In this document: positions 10,253 through 21,851 of the stretch, in pieces | Layout: the number at the start of each line of letters is the position of its first letter | Position numbering within the stretch: the first letter of the stretch is position 1 | From: Thozetella sp. PMI_491 | Lineage: Eukaryota > Ascomycota > Sordariomycetes > Chaetosphaeriales > Chaetosphaeriaceae | Length of the DNA: 64,000 bases | NCBI GenBank assembly: GCA_021432635.1 | Contig: MU270039.1 | Location: 62,001-126,000, forward strand | Direction: 5' to 3' | Notes under the pieces: model-generated | What the model was told of the DNA's origin: nothing | Database searches by the model: none | Seen by the model: the letters and a program-made list of their open reading frames with translations, nothing else | Program-made: the position numbers and the translations under genes

Positions 10253-11901
10253 TTAAAATCGTCCACCCCACGACCTGATTTCCCAAGCGCGCAAAGGAGG
10301 GTACAGTATAGCTGCCAAGATAATAGCAAACCAAAAGCCCAGATCTCCAGCCTGCTTCGCAATGGGTCCGGTGTACCAGTCCTGGTCCATGCTCGGGACA
10401 ATGAGCGCCCAAGGGATCAGCACGCTGGCCAAGGCAGGGATTCCGCTCGGAAGCTTCCGCGCATCGTTCCAGATGGCGGGATCGTAGGAGTCCGGATCGG
10501 CCTTCCTGAAGTAAAACCATTCGATAAAGACCACTGAAACAAACGAACCACCGTAGTAGCCTATGATGTCGAGGAAAGTGATCAGAGACGAGTAGAAGGT
10601 CCGGGAGGCGGCCACGGCCACGCCATATGCAGCGCCTGCGGTAATGACGACGAAGACGGCCCGAGGAACCTTGCGAAACACAGGGACGAGAGCCTGCAGG
10701 TTGATGGAGACGGTATAATAGTCTCGCGACACAGTGCCAATCACACTCAAGGACATGATGGCCAGGATGAATTTGCCAAATCCGCCGACACGGTCAAGAA
10801 TTGCGCCGAGCACTCCGCCGATACCATGGGCAGCGTAGGCGATCTGCCAGCTTGGGTTCGAGGCAATCGCACCGCCGATTGCGGCACCGACAATCATGAG
10901 AAGTGTGAAGGGGAGGCAAATTCCAAAGAGACAGTAAAGGCCGAGGCGAAGGCGTGGTGTGGTCGGCGGCATGTAGACGGCGTAGTCCCCGGCCACCATG
11001 ACCCAGGTGATCTGGCTGCCGGCAATGAGTGCAATCATGGCCATGTACTCCTGCTTCGGGGTCGGCTCCGCCAGTGGGGCTTGCACCAGGTTTTCCCCAG
11101 CGCAGCCAATAGTGAAGACGATGGCGATCAGAACGGGGATCCATGCCCAGCGCTCGTACAGGTGGAGGATGCGGTAGCCGAAGAAGGCCACCAGCAGCGA
11201 AACTAGCATGATGATCATCATGCCGACTTCGCTGCTGAGCCTCCCGTCGCTGAGATATGACAAAGAGTTACCGGCGACCGAGGTGGCGGTGCAGGAGAAG
11301 CCTCCGACCGTCATGATGACGATCAGCACAGTCAAGATGTTGCCGTATTTTCTAGTTGTCTCAGCATACAGGGGGAACCGCAAGCAGGCATCCGATAAAG
11401 GACGGGTAGTATGCTTACCCAAAAGTATACCTCGACTGGATCATCTGACGCATGCCGGTGCGGGGGGCAATGGTCACGATGTAAGCCGCGGGGATACAGA
11501 AGATAAAGTCGAAGAACAAGATCATGAGGGCAGCATCTCTGAGACTGAGGCTGTAGAACAAAGTCGTGGCCGAACCGATGGATATGCTAGACAAACGTGT
11601 TAGTGCGAAATCCATTAACAGTTGAAGACGATTGTTGCGCATACGGCAGTAAGCTGGTCATCGAAGTCGCAAAGATGGTGAAGATGTTGAAATAGCGCGT
11701 GTCCGTTCGCAGTTCGACGGGCACCGGCTGCGCACCCCGAAGTTCCACTCCGGCATCCGACAGCCTGCTCCAGAGCGAGCTGCTGGGCGCAGCAACCTCG
11801 TCAGAGGCCACGACATTCACCGAGGGGGTGCTGGATGATGATTTGTTTTCCACATCCTTCGGAGAGCCGAGGCCCTTCTCGGCTGCGGCGACGTCGCCCA
11901 T
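10253..11901 (-). CDS. NCS1-family nucleobase/allantoin-type permease
   Basis: Three exons (11901-11645, 11586-11419 and 11351-10253) encode 507 aa with GT-AG introns of 58 and 67 nt. A polar N-terminus of about 60 residues precedes about 12 hydrophobic segments. Early helices carry the TSLLPISIGS stretch and the following SRYTFGKYGN loop resembles the conserved SRxxFGxxG region of Fcy2/purine-cytosine permeases. The product should be a plasma-membrane symporter importing a purine-, pyrimidine- or hydantoin-like ring or a related heterocycle. It starts divergently from the metallo-beta-lactamase gene at 12483. In context it is the probable uptake system for the cluster's substrate. Confidence 0.88.
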
Positions 11902-12482
11902 ATTGTCTCGGCCGGCAAAGAAAGGGTTACGGCGGCAGCGGCTTGTAGGCAGAGAAGTCGACGAGCTGGATGGACAAGAGAGGATGTGACCTCACCGGCG
12001 ACAAAATCTGCATGAGCTTTCCGTTCCCCCTTTATCACGGTGTGGATATTGATATACAAATCCCCCCATAGTTGCTATTCCCGTGTCAGTGGCCGTGGCT
12101 GGAGGCACTAGCGAAGATAAGGTGCAGACTTTGTGGGTACTAGCGACTATCAACGCGACATCGAAACCGGCGGGCCGGCCGGCTTCCTCGCAATCCTCGA
12201 CCAGGGTCCGCATTGCTAAGCAAGCGGCTCCCATTGGACTCGTCTTCTATCTTATCGTGCAGGGATTAATTTGAGATCATCTCTTCTCTGTTGTCGGATA
12301 AGAATGTCACGGGGGAGATGATTACAGCAGTTGGCGCGCGTGTTGAGATAAAACGCTAGGTCTGTAGTGCGCGCAGGGATGTGTGATCGCTTTATTACGA
12401 GGCCTAATCCCTTGCAAGGCAGTGGCTTCGCCTGCCCGGCCATTTGTGTTGTAGCTGCCTGACACATCTCCCACTACCCACG
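11902..12482. promoter_or_regulatory. Divergent promoter between permease and metallo-beta-lactamase genes
   Basis: This 581-bp region separates two divergent ATGs. It contains GGCCGGCCGGC near 12173, identical over 11 nt to part of the motif at 8971-8986. Such CGG/CCG-rich sites are compatible with Zn2Cys6 regulators, but the same 11-mer also occurs inside the SNF2 coding region near 22785, so specificity is unproven. Confidence 0.4.
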
Positions 12483-13717
12483 ATGGAGGAATCGCTGGTG
12501 TTTCCCGCGTCCGAAAACACGGTGCGTGTCCGTGCTATAGACACAACCACAAATATGGTGGTGAACGCCGAAGGCTTTGTTCACCCGGTGCTCCAGGGCT
12601 TGGAGGGCATGAATCTTACCACAATGGCGTTCCTAGTTAAGAATGATCGCCTGGGGAAAACTACACTGTTTGATTGCGGTGGAAGCAAAGACTTCCATCG
12701 GTTCAGCCCGGCCGTGCGCCATAAGATGGATAAAGTGGTAGCAGCCGTCCAGATCGAAAAAGACGTCGATGAGATTCTCCAAGAGGCCGGGATCGACCTG
12801 CAATCCCTGGATTGCATCGTCTGGAGTCATTGGCACTGGGATCACCATGGTGCTCCCGATAAGTTTCCCAAGAACGTGGATATTGTCGTCGGCCCCGGGT
12901 TCAAAGACCTGTTCATGCCCGGATTTCCTACTCGACCAGATGCAATTCTCCCAGACAAGTACTTCGAGTAAATATGCCAGCCGCAGCTCTTTAAAAAGCT
13001 TCCTGTAGTAGTACTAACAACTACGGTAGGGGCCGGCAAGTCCAGGAGATTGGCTATTCAGCGTCACCGCTACGTATCGGCCAATTTCCTGCCTATGATT
13101 TCTTCGGCGATGGCTCGTTCTATCTACTAGACAGCCCCGGGCATGCCGTTGGGCACATGTGCGGGCTCGCACGTACAACCGCAAACAGCTTCGTCTTTAT
13201 GGGCGGCGACATCTGTCATTTCCCCGGTAGCTTCCGGCCGTTGCCCAAATTTCCCCTCCCTGATCCTGTCCCAGCTGGCCAGCTGGACAGTTCGTTCCCT
13301 GTGCCCTGTCCCTGCTCTGTATTCACCCATATGCACCCCTCATTCCCCAAGGACGATTCTCGCACATCTCCTTTCTTCGATGTTTCCAGGCACGCCCACT
13401 CAACGTTCCTGGACCGGGATGCCGCAGCCGAAAGCATACAGCGGATGCGGGCCTTCGAGGAGAGCGATGATGTCCTCGTATGCATCGCACATGATCCATC
13501 TCTGATCAAGGTTCTGCCGCTACTCAATGCCGACCCGACCAAGGACATCAACGATTGGAAGATGCAACAATACAAAGAGAAGTCGAGGTGGGGGTGGCTT
13601 AATGAGATGCCCAGAGATGCTGGCCCGGGTCGTCCGCCCCTAGTGGATGGGCGCTGGTGGCAGGGGCAGAAAATTGACAAGTTTACTGATGCTATTGGAG
13701 GTGCTCCTCAAGTCTAG
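12483..13717 (+). CDS. Metallo-beta-lactamase-fold hydrolase (lactonase/lactamase-like)
   Basis: Two exons (12483-12967 and 13030-13717) give 390 aa. The 62-nt intron has a perfect TACTAAC branch sequence before its TAG. The metal-binding motif SHWHWDHHG gives His116, His118, Asp120 and His121. Further ligands are likely His200 (SPGH) and Asp222 (GGDICH). The order fits the AHL-lactonase/metallo-beta-lactamase superfamily: two-zinc hydrolases that open lactones, lactams or thioesters. There is no signal peptide, so it is probably cytosolic. In Fusarium a metallo-beta-lactamase of this type opens the benzoxazolinone ring. Here the role is inferred only from cluster context. It converges on the SRPBCC gene. 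Confidence 0.88.
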
Positions 13718-14016
13718 CGCCGAGACTCGCAATTGTTAGAGGCCAGTTTGATAAACTGCCGCGTCTCATTCCCATGTACTGGCTACCTAGGTGCCTGAGT
13801 CACAAACGCTCAATCTTATCGAGAGACAGCTTCTCCCTAGATGAAGTGCGTTCCCATTAAGGACAATGCCTCAATATCATTCGCTGTCCCATCAGATCCT
13901 ATTTGATCCGATATTTTGCCGTACCACTCCCTCGACCCAAGGAGTTAGGACAGGTGTGGCACGAGTCAGCGGCCAGCCAAGGGATGCTTTAGCTAACCCC
14001 TTAGGATTCGAATATG

Positions 14017-14547
14017 CTATTGCGAAGATTTTTGCTTGCGCGCCTCGGCAACAAGCCCATCTAGCCAAGCTTGATGGCCCTTAATCATCGGATTGGGCTT
14101 GGTTTCAGCCAGCGTCTTCGCTGGCCCGCCCTTCTGCGTTTCCTGCGTGAGGATGCGCACTCGGTTGCGGGGAAGATCTTCCACCAGCCAAGCATGATGC
14201 ACGTCCAACCGCTCGTCGCCTTCACCACCCCACCCGTGCCAAGCTAGGCGACCTGGCTGTCCCGCGGCGGGGCGAACATGCTCGGTGCACTCCGACTCGA
14301 CCGTGAAGCCAAAGGTACTGAAGCGAAACCGCACGCCGGCTTCAAGCTCGGGACCTTTCCCATTGTCTATGCGAATATTACTTGCATTGTCGTAGTAAGT
14401 TGGCCAGCGCGAGGGCGTATTCAGCAGCGGCCAGATGTCGGCGGCGCTCAGCTCGGCAACGATGACTTCATTCGAACAATAGTTATCTGTCAACCCCGGC
14501 GTATAATCTTCAGGCCAGATGATGGCGTTCATTTTCGTCTCCTCCAT
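14017..14547 (-). CDS. SRPBCC-domain (polyketide cyclase/dehydrase-like) protein
   Basis: A single exon of 176 aa from ATG 14547. Residues about 25-150 follow the START-like SRPBCC pattern: an early helix with DIWPLLNTPSRWPTYYD, paired strands around VRFRFSTFGFTVES, then RLAWHGWG and VHHAWLVE. Such proteins bind or cyclise hydrophobic small molecules in a deep cavity, and catalytic residues are not conserved across the fold. There is no signal peptide. It is the last recognisable member of the cluster, converging on the metallo-beta-lactamase. It could handle a ring-opened product or act as a binding protein. Function is unknown. Confidence 0.75.
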   Translation of the reverse strand: MEETKMNAIIWPEDYTPGLTDNYCSNEVIVAELSAADIWPLLNTPSRWPTYYDNASNIRIDNGKGPELEAGVRFRFSTFGFTVESECTEHVRPAAGQPGRLAWHGWGGEGDERLDVHHAWLVEDLPRNRVRILTQETQKGGPAKTLAETKPNPMIKGHQAWLDGLVAEARKQKSSQ

Positions 14548-15072
14548 GCTGGGCGGCTATGGGCTCTATTTGGAGGTGTTCGGGGATATAAAGATGCTTG
14601 GGACACCCCTCGGTCGCGGAGCCGTGTAACGCAAGATTCATTGTTTCCACGACGGTGGATAGTTCGTGGCCCATATATACCTATCCACACCAGACCCACT
14701 AAATTGCTACCAAAGTGTGACAAATGCCTCGGGCCGTTTGTATGCACTTGTTCCTGATTACGTGTAGGTGACGATAATCGGATTAAGGTTTTGTAATGTG
14801 GTAGCCAGAGTGCGGTGCACAAAGCTGCTGCCCGGCGGCACCCACCGGTCGGCGCGAAGCACACGAGCTTGGATGGTTTTCACTTTGATATCAACGTGAT
14901 GAGTAATGGTTTTATTTTGAACAACTCTCGAACTAAGCGCATCCTGAGTCCACTATAGCCGCATATCCGACATTTATAAGCGGCAACTCTGAAGAAATTA
15001 CCTAGAGTACACTTTCAAGCTGCGGATCAGCTTATGCGGCCCGGCACTCCTTGTAGATGAGCTGGATCCAGA
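14548..15072. other. Intergenic region
   Basis: Upstream of the SRPBCC gene and downstream of the GH30 gene. No gene or repeat was recognised. Confidence 0.4.
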
Positions 15073-16799
15073 CTAGAGGCACTGGGAGTAATAATCATTG
15101 GCATAGTGGCATGTGTACGGGCTTAGGCAAGTCGTGCAGCCAGTCCAACCCTGACCCCCACACTGCGCATATTGCGCACAGGGGGTGCCCGATGAGGCCG
15201 GTGCTGTGGTAGTAGTGGTGGTGGTAGTAGTTGTTGTAGGAGGATTACTGGAACCGCCACTTCCGGTCAGTTTGACGGTTACAACTCCTTTGGCAGGTAT
15301 AGAGACGGTCACAGCACCGCCAGAGAGCGTTGCGGTAGTGGCAGAGAAGGTGGCGCTGCTTGAAGTTACCCAAGCGGAGGCGGAGCTAGGAATGAAATCG
15401 CTGAAAGAAACCTTCGCGGACTGAGCGGAAGTCCCGCTATTGGTGAAGACGACGACGATAGAGCCGTCCGTGTTCTGGAAGGCACCGATGATGACGCTCG
15501 TTATGGAGCCGGAGGTAGCGACGCGGTATGCGCCGGGGCGTATGTAGCGCGACCACATTGCAAAGGCCCAGAAGATGCCTGATGGAGTAGGGTTGGTGCC
15601 ATCAAGAGCATCGACTAGGTGGCTGCCGGACTGCGACTGTTGAATCTCGAATCCTTCCCAGAATAGATAGGCTGAGAGTTCTGCATTGACCATGGCAGTG
15701 GCCAGCTTGTTGGCCCAGGTAAAGCCTTCGTTAGTCGCCCCGCTGCTATACCAAGTTGTCGTGAAAGCAGTGCTCGGGCCGCCCTCGGTGTTCCACTTGG
15801 GGAGCGAGGTTCCCGTCACAGGAGTTGTAGCATCTTGGCTGTACGAATGTGAGGTTATGACGCTCAGATACTTGGTCGAGCCTCCATTCACGAGAGCCGG
15901 TACATAGCTCTGGGTCGTCGTACCCCAGCCAACGGCATCGCAGCATGTGAGCTAGGTAAATACCTAATCAGCGCTGTGTTCCTGGCATATAGGCGCCCCC
16001 CTTGAGAAGATGTGCCTCTTCTTGTAGAGAAACCTTCTGGCAACTTACCTTTGTGCTAAGGCCGGCTGACTGCACAGTATTATAAAGTGTCGGGATGAAC
16101 GATATCGCCTCCTGAGCATTGGTGCTGATTTGCATCTGAGAGTAGCTGACCTGATAGTCGGGCTCGTTCAGAAAACCAAGGTGGGTGATGTTGTAGCCAG
16201 CGGACGCATACAGCTGCACGTACTTTACGAGGAAGTTAGCGTACGCTTGTCTCCAGTCGCCAGACGAGCAAGTGTGGCCGGTGCTTCCACAGAGGTATCT
16301 ATCCAAGAGGGGCGATTAGCCTCCATAGCGCTGTCTCTAGATCGGCCCTCACCAACCCAGGAGTTGAGTCGGAACCACTCGTCTTCATAAAGCCAGGGGC
16401 GCTCCATGCATCAGCGTAGATGGTTCGGACACCATAGCTGACGGCCTGCTTGGTAAACCACACCTGACCACTGTCATCGCCGTCCCATACGTAGCTAGGT
16501 GTAGCAGACGGGGACCCTGGACTAGTGGGTTCGATGCTGTCACCAGAGCCGCCTGATCCAATACGGTTGCGTATGATGCTGAATCCTGCTCCAGTGGTGG
16601 TGCTGAACAAGTAATCGAGTGCCGCCTTTTGCGTCGCAGACCCCGCATTCTGAAACTCCTTTGCACGGCCAAACGCCTGCGAGAACCCAAAGCCATGGAT
16701 CTCCTGGTACTTTGTTCCAGTTGTAATGGTGATGGCGGTCTGCCCCGTGGCGAGAGCCACGATACTAGCGAAGGGCAGAATAACCTTGAAGAAGCCCAT
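15073..16799 (-). CDS. Secreted GH30 glycosidase with C-terminal CBM1
   Basis: Three exons (16799-16357, 16298-16049 and 15951-15073) give 523 aa. Intron 1 (58 nt) starts GTTGGT, a weak donor, but is needed for phase. A signal peptide covers about residues 1-19. The barrel begins at [16 protein letters not shown]. The acid/base is Glu193 in LGFLNEPD and the nucleophile Glu287 in KWNTEGG. A beta-sandwich region follows, then a linker with 11 consecutive Thr, then a fungal CBM1 (about residues 487-523) with its typical Cys and aromatic pattern. I assign it to GH30, most likely the fungal xylanase/glucuronoxylanase-type subfamily 7. A 1,6-galactanase (subfamily 5) is less likely. It acts extracellularly on plant hemicellulose, with CBM1 anchoring to cellulose. 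Confidence 0.88.
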
Positions 16800-16884
16800 C
16801 GTCCTGGAAATATTGCTAGAATATGAACTACACAATTGCGACTAGGGGATTCCGACCCAAGCCTGCCCGCTATGGGGTATGTCT

Positions 16885-16902
16885 GCCTCTATATAAGGTA
16901 TC
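16885..16902 (-). promoter_or_regulatory. Putative TATA box of the GH30 gene
   Basis: The minus strand reads CCTTATATAGAGG about 90 nt upstream of the ATG at 16799, at a plausible core-promoter position. Confidence 0.45.
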
Positions 16903-19900
16903 ATCGTGACCTGTGAATGGTGCAAAAAAGAAGGAGAGAAGAGAAAAAAAGGGAGACGGAGGCAACTCATAGTTGCACAGAACTGATCTAACTCGCCCGG
17001 GATATAATACATTTCATTAGCACGATCTCTCTCGGGAAAACTAAGGCACGAAGAGGCGTGATTGCAGGAGTAAATTGATCCTTCAGGTGGGGATGTAACG
17101 CTATTGGCCTTCTACAACTATTTCTCCGGATTAAAAACTAGCTCTGCATAACACCCGGGTTCCCGGCCGGGGACACTTAGCGGTTTGCTACCTTAACTGG
17201 CACAAGCTAAATATCTTTGGGTGATGACAAATCGAAAGCACCAAAACGCCCTTTAACATGCAAACCATCATTAGCGCTAGGGACAAACTCGGCCATGAGC
17301 TTCGGATTTTCTTTTGTAATATATGTTGACGCATGCCTACAACACTAAGCCCATTCGCTAAAGTCACCAAGGTTTCTTTCTGTGCGCTTTCCGCAGCGGG
17401 CAACAGGAGCAGCTTTTCCTGATGTCGTTCTAGCACACTAAATCAAGAGTGATGAGGCCTTGAAGTTGAGTAGCCCCAACTCGGTAGTCGAATACCAGCA
17501 TCTCGCATAGCGATAGCTCGAGGAAATGCATTTATCTTAAAAGAAATGGCTTCTACCCCATCCTTCTTGGCATCCTCGGCTTTGCAGCACTCGATGGTGG
17601 AGATAGCAGTGTAGGTCAGATCACAGGTAGTAATCCCATCCATCCAATGCAGGTAGGACAAGCAAGCTGGCGTGTTGATGCTAGATAGAATGCTGTCTCA
17701 GGACGAAGAAGACGAAGAGAAAGAAGAGGAGAGCTTGTTGAGAGCCAAAAAAAAATGGATTCTCGCATCGTCAGGATCATCGGCTTCGATCTCGGTAGAA
17801 TACTCGAGACCTTTGCGGAGGAGAGCAGGCCATCTAGACCCCCTAGGAAAACTGCTGGGAGGATGTTGGCTGCTCTCTGAAGCTGCTTCGACGGCCCCGC
17901 AGCCCCTGAGGCTCTGTTACTCGGTCTCTCACAATCCTCAACGACTGACACGATCTGTTGGCAACCTGGAAGGTCTCAAATTGCGCCTTAAGCAGTCGGA
18001 ATCACCTAGCGCGCCGCATCCTGCTGCCCCTGAGGCTCTTGCCTGGAGGCCCAATCTTCCTCTTGCAACACCACAACCCATGCATTACGACATGGGTGAG
18101 TGATATTAGCGAAATAACCTTTTTTCGCTACTAGGACGTTGAGGGACAGCTGGACCTATACGATTCAGATCAAGCGTTTGCATAGCGTGTGTCGCGTTTC
18201 GGAATTTGAATCACTGCCTACGAATCTCGAGGAGGGATGCCTCCACGACCACTCCGGATGGTCACCGATTCACCGCAATCAGACGCCAAGAAACTATACC
18301 TTGGGGCCTGTCGCTCGTCGCATAGCTACAAGCTCTTTCTCATGCTCCCCGGGACTGTAACTCAGATGCTTGAGGCCTCTCCGTCTCACGAGTTTGCCGG
18401 AAGGTGGGCCTAGTTCGGGAGCGATCCGATCTCAGGCCTGCACAAGTGCGTGAATGGATGCCTAGACATACGGCAACCCCGTCTAGTCCAAGCCAAGAGT
18501 CCCCCGGCGCCAAGTTGCCAAGTGGACAAGAAAACCAAGCTTTGCGGGATCGCTCTTGGTATTTCTTGTACCAGGTGGCCAACCCCGACGTTGTTCAAGG
18601 CCAATAATTGGCAGGTATTGGCGAAAAAATTGGCGCCTTGTACGAAATGCTACCGCCAGGTCGGACGATGGCCGGCATCTGTCACGCTTGGTGCCAAAGT
18701 GATTGCCCGAAACGTGACATGAACATGTCAGTACGTCAAGCGCTGGAGTCGAGTCAGTCAGAAACACCAGAGTCGAGTCAATCGGGCCGCCTCCGCTTCC
18801 TGATTGGCCCAGGCTTTCCTGTTTCGGCCGGAGGCCCTAAGCCACTACGGGGATGCACTACGGGGATGTTGCTGGCCAGCTGCATGCTGCCCTGAGGCTC
18901 TGTGGCTTAGCTCCAAAAAGTGGGTGGGTTTAGCATTTCGGTAGCAGGCCCCGGCCCAAGATCCTGGATGGACCACTGTTGCACCCTAGCAACGTGTCAG
19001 TAACACTCGCTTCCCACCGCCGCCTCAGACCCCGGACCTCTCTCAAACCTCCCAGACGGCCCCCTATTGGCTCAGACCTCCTCCCTGGTCTCCGCCTCCA
19101 CCCGACACGAGCACGAGATCACAGCGAGCATCGCCGTCTGAACTTTGGGCCTTTGGTCGCCCGTCTCATCGCTGTCCGGTCGCCTGAGCATGGACGTCCA
19201 ATAGCTCAGATGCGGTGCTGGCAAGAGACGTGCGACGTTCATCCCTGAGGCCAACAGGATGACAAGCAAAGCAGCCCGAGTGCGCCGGCGCTCGAGCGTG
19301 GGATCCAAGCGTGGTGCATCTCGCACTACAGATGGCAGTGTGGCTGTTCTCCTATTCGCGGTGCCGATTCTCCTATTTCCTCAGCGTAGTGTGCCAGTTC
19401 TCTCCTATTCCCCCAGAGTGCCATTCTCCTATTGGGGTGGCCATGCCCCCCCTAGTGGGGGGCATGCACTTAAAACCCGAGGCGGGGCAGAGCCCCAACC
19501 CAGATTTCATGCCTACACTCAGATAGCTCCTCTGGGTTAGAATATTGCAACTGTTTAGGAATATGGCACAAGGGGTCGACGGGCTGGAGTGGCGGGGCTG
19601 GATCTGCGACTAGGAAGGTGAGGATCTGAGGCTTGGGGTTAGGTGATCAGATCGCCGTTGCATTAGGATGTGCCGCGGATTCACGGGGGGATTGACGAAG
19701 GGATCTGAGGCGATCTGAGGGGACCTGAGGGCCCAAAGCAGAAGAGGTTTGCGAGTGCAGACTGGCAGACTGGCAGACCGGCGATGTAGACCCACGGTTT
19801 AGCGAGCCCCTTCGCTCCTTCGGCAATTGCTTTTGCATGTATGTCTGCATGAAAGAAAGAAAAATCCACAGCAGCCGCTGACACCATTTTGCGCGCGCCT

Positions 19901-20437
19901 AACCTCTCGTCCTGTCTTGCTGGACAGAACCTTCAGGACGAACCTGGGGCTCGAAAGGCGCATGTTTGGATCTTCACGCGTTTCAGCAACCCCTCCTGTC
20001 TCGGAGTGGAGCAGCGACCTGAGTCACCCTGCACGCTAGTGGATGAGCCCCCAGCCTGCCCCAGCCCCAGAGAGATCCATGCGGGTGGTATACGATTTGC
20101 CGACTTGCCGAATCGAGCGGCCATGTAATTCAACCACGGCCGAGGTCTGTCCTGCACTGGCCTGCACGATGTATGCAGAATGTCATTAAGCATCTATGAG
20201 CCCCTGGCCTAGTTCCAAACACCCGTGTTCAATGTCAGGGTTCTGGTGCCGAGGACCCACAGCGATGGCACCGCAAGCATGTCCGGGGTCGGTTTCCATC
20301 CACCGAACGGGGATCTGCTTGACCAAGCATCAGAGCAGGGGCACAAAGACGCAAGGACGTAGTGAGGCAGGGAGTAAGGGCGGTAGAGACGTAGAGAGGA
20401 GAGTATTCCACTCGTCATCGTGAGTCTTGGTCGCCTC
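16903..20437. other. 3.5-kb gene-poor region
   Basis: No conserved gene was recognised. Frames of 60-140 codons occur on both strands (17.2-18.1 kb and 18.4-20.4 kb) but lack family motifs and overlap antisense frames. Small sequence features: a CCCTGAGGCTCT-type word near 17900, 18022 and 18887; a short direct repeat CACTACGGGGATG at about 18840-18866; GATCTGAGG-type repeats at 19690-19730; and a perfect 10-bp-arm palindrome at 19442-19466. The stretch could hold a lncRNA or degraded repeats, but nothing proves it. Confidence 0.4.
19442..19466. repeat. Perfect short inverted repeat
   Basis: CATGCCCCCC and GGGGGGCATG are separated by about 5 nt, giving a strong potential hairpin or G-rich structure. 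There is no T-run after it. The function is unknown. Confidence 0.5.
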
Positions 20438-20635
20438 ATGGGTATATAATCTCGACACCATCCCGCCCTTTCTCGGCATCATCATCGACAGCCTTCACTT
20501 CACTTCACTTCACTTCTCATCTTCTCTTCAACAAACCTACAACCGATTGATTCGGTCTGTCTAGTTCACTTCTTACAGTCCTTTTCACAAATTCCATCCT
20601 AGCTTCTCTATCCCACAACCTAAAAATCCGCCAAA
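20438..20635 (+). promoter_or_regulatory. Core promoter and CT-rich 5' leader of the Egh16-like gene
   Basis: A TATATAA box lies near 20443. It is followed by a CTTCA tandem array (about 20490-20516) and a pyrimidine-rich leader, then CCAAAATG at the start codon. This is the usual look of a strongly expressed filamentous-fungal promoter. Confidence 0.6.
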
Positions 20636-21523
20636 ATGTATACCGGCTCCATCCTCGCTATCGCCCTCTCTGCTGCCACTCTGGTTAGCGCCCACGGCAA
20701 GGTCCTCTCCGCAGTGTAAGCATCCCAACTATTTAAGCTCTCGCCACTTTCCCAGTCTAACATATCATAGTGGCAACTTGGGTGGCAACGGCACCGCTCT
20801 CGGTATCAAGGGCGCCTCTGTGGCCCAGTTCGGCCCCAACAGCGCCACTGAGAAGGACACCACCGTCTTCGGCGGCAACGCCCAGAAGCCCAAGACAGAT
20901 GGCCTTGGCAAGACTACCGCTAGCGGTAACCTCAAGGTGGCTGCGCTCGCCGACACCATGGCCCAGTCGGGCAACACTCTTCCCCAGGTGTCTGCCGATG
21001 GCACTGGCACGGTCACCGGCACCTGGCGCGTGGTCACCAGCGACGGTACCGCAAACAACAAGGCTGGCGACCTCTTCGCTGTGATTGACTCTACCGGCAC
21101 CGGCAAGTTCTCTCAGGGTACCCAGCTCGTCGCCACCACGAACTTGGTAGGCAACGGAAACGGCAACGTGGTCCAGCGCGCTCTGCGGGCCATCGGAATC
21201 CAGAGGCGAGCCACCAACGTTGGTGCTGATGCTGTAAGTAGCCTTCTCTTTGCTCCGAGTCGTTCCTAGACCCCCAAGCTAACCAGCTCCAGGCCTACAC
21301 TGTCAAGATCCCCGCCGGTACCACCTGCAGCGGAAGCGACGCCACCAGCGGACAGTCGAACTTCTGCCTCCTGAAGATTGCCAACAACAACGGAAACGGT
21401 CCCTTCGGTGGCACCGTTGCCTTCCAGATCGCCGGCGCCGGCGGTGCCACCGGCAACACCACCGCTGCCGCCGCCACCAAGGCTGCCAAGGCTGCTAGGC
21501 GCGAGCTGGCTTTCGAGGCTTGA
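20636..21523 (+). CDS. Egh16-like secreted protein (DUF3129 family)
   Basis: Three exons (20636-20715, 20771-21233 and 21293-21523) encode 257 aa. Residues 1-19 are a signal peptide ending before HGKVLSAV. The mature protein starts with His, followed by GNLGGNGTALG and an FGPNSATEKDTTVFGG stretch. This is the hallmark N-terminus of the Egh16/MAS1/GAS family, described from powdery mildew and rice blast appressoria. Two Cys lie in exon 3 (TTCSGSDATSGQSNFC). The tail is Ala-rich. The product is secreted and possibly host- or surface-associated. The enzymatic role of the family is unknown to me. Codon use is strongly C-ending, as in highly expressed genes, and the promoter has a clear TATA box. 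Confidence 0.88.
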
Positions 21524-21851
21524 ACGAAGCCGCTGGAGCGCCTTGATCACTTCATGGCGGGAGACAATACAATCTTAAGCTAGAGGTTCGGGGACCGAGA
21601 AAACCTCCTGGAGGTTCCCCGGGGATAGGCATGTACATAGATGCTGGGTTCGAGTGAGTGGTGACGCCTGGGAGTTCAACCCGGCAAGCAAAGAACCTTT
21701 GTAATTAAATCTTGTCGATATCATTGATAAATCGTTGATGATCACTGTGTTTTTTCTTCTACTGCCAAAAAGGTGTGCCAAATTCGCCTCCGGACCGCTT
21801 GGGCCTTGACATTCATGCTCCCCACACAGAAGTGCCACGCCGCGTAAGCCA
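21524..21851. other. Short intergenic region between convergent genes
   Basis: 3' flanks of the Egh16-like gene (plus) and the SNF2 gene (minus). An inverted CTCCTGGAGG palindrome lies near 21606. No gene is present. Confidence 0.4.

Noticed and set aside
17188-18103. Possible genes on both strands
   Set aside because: Frames overlap antisense and break repeatedly, and no splice model gave a recognisable protein.
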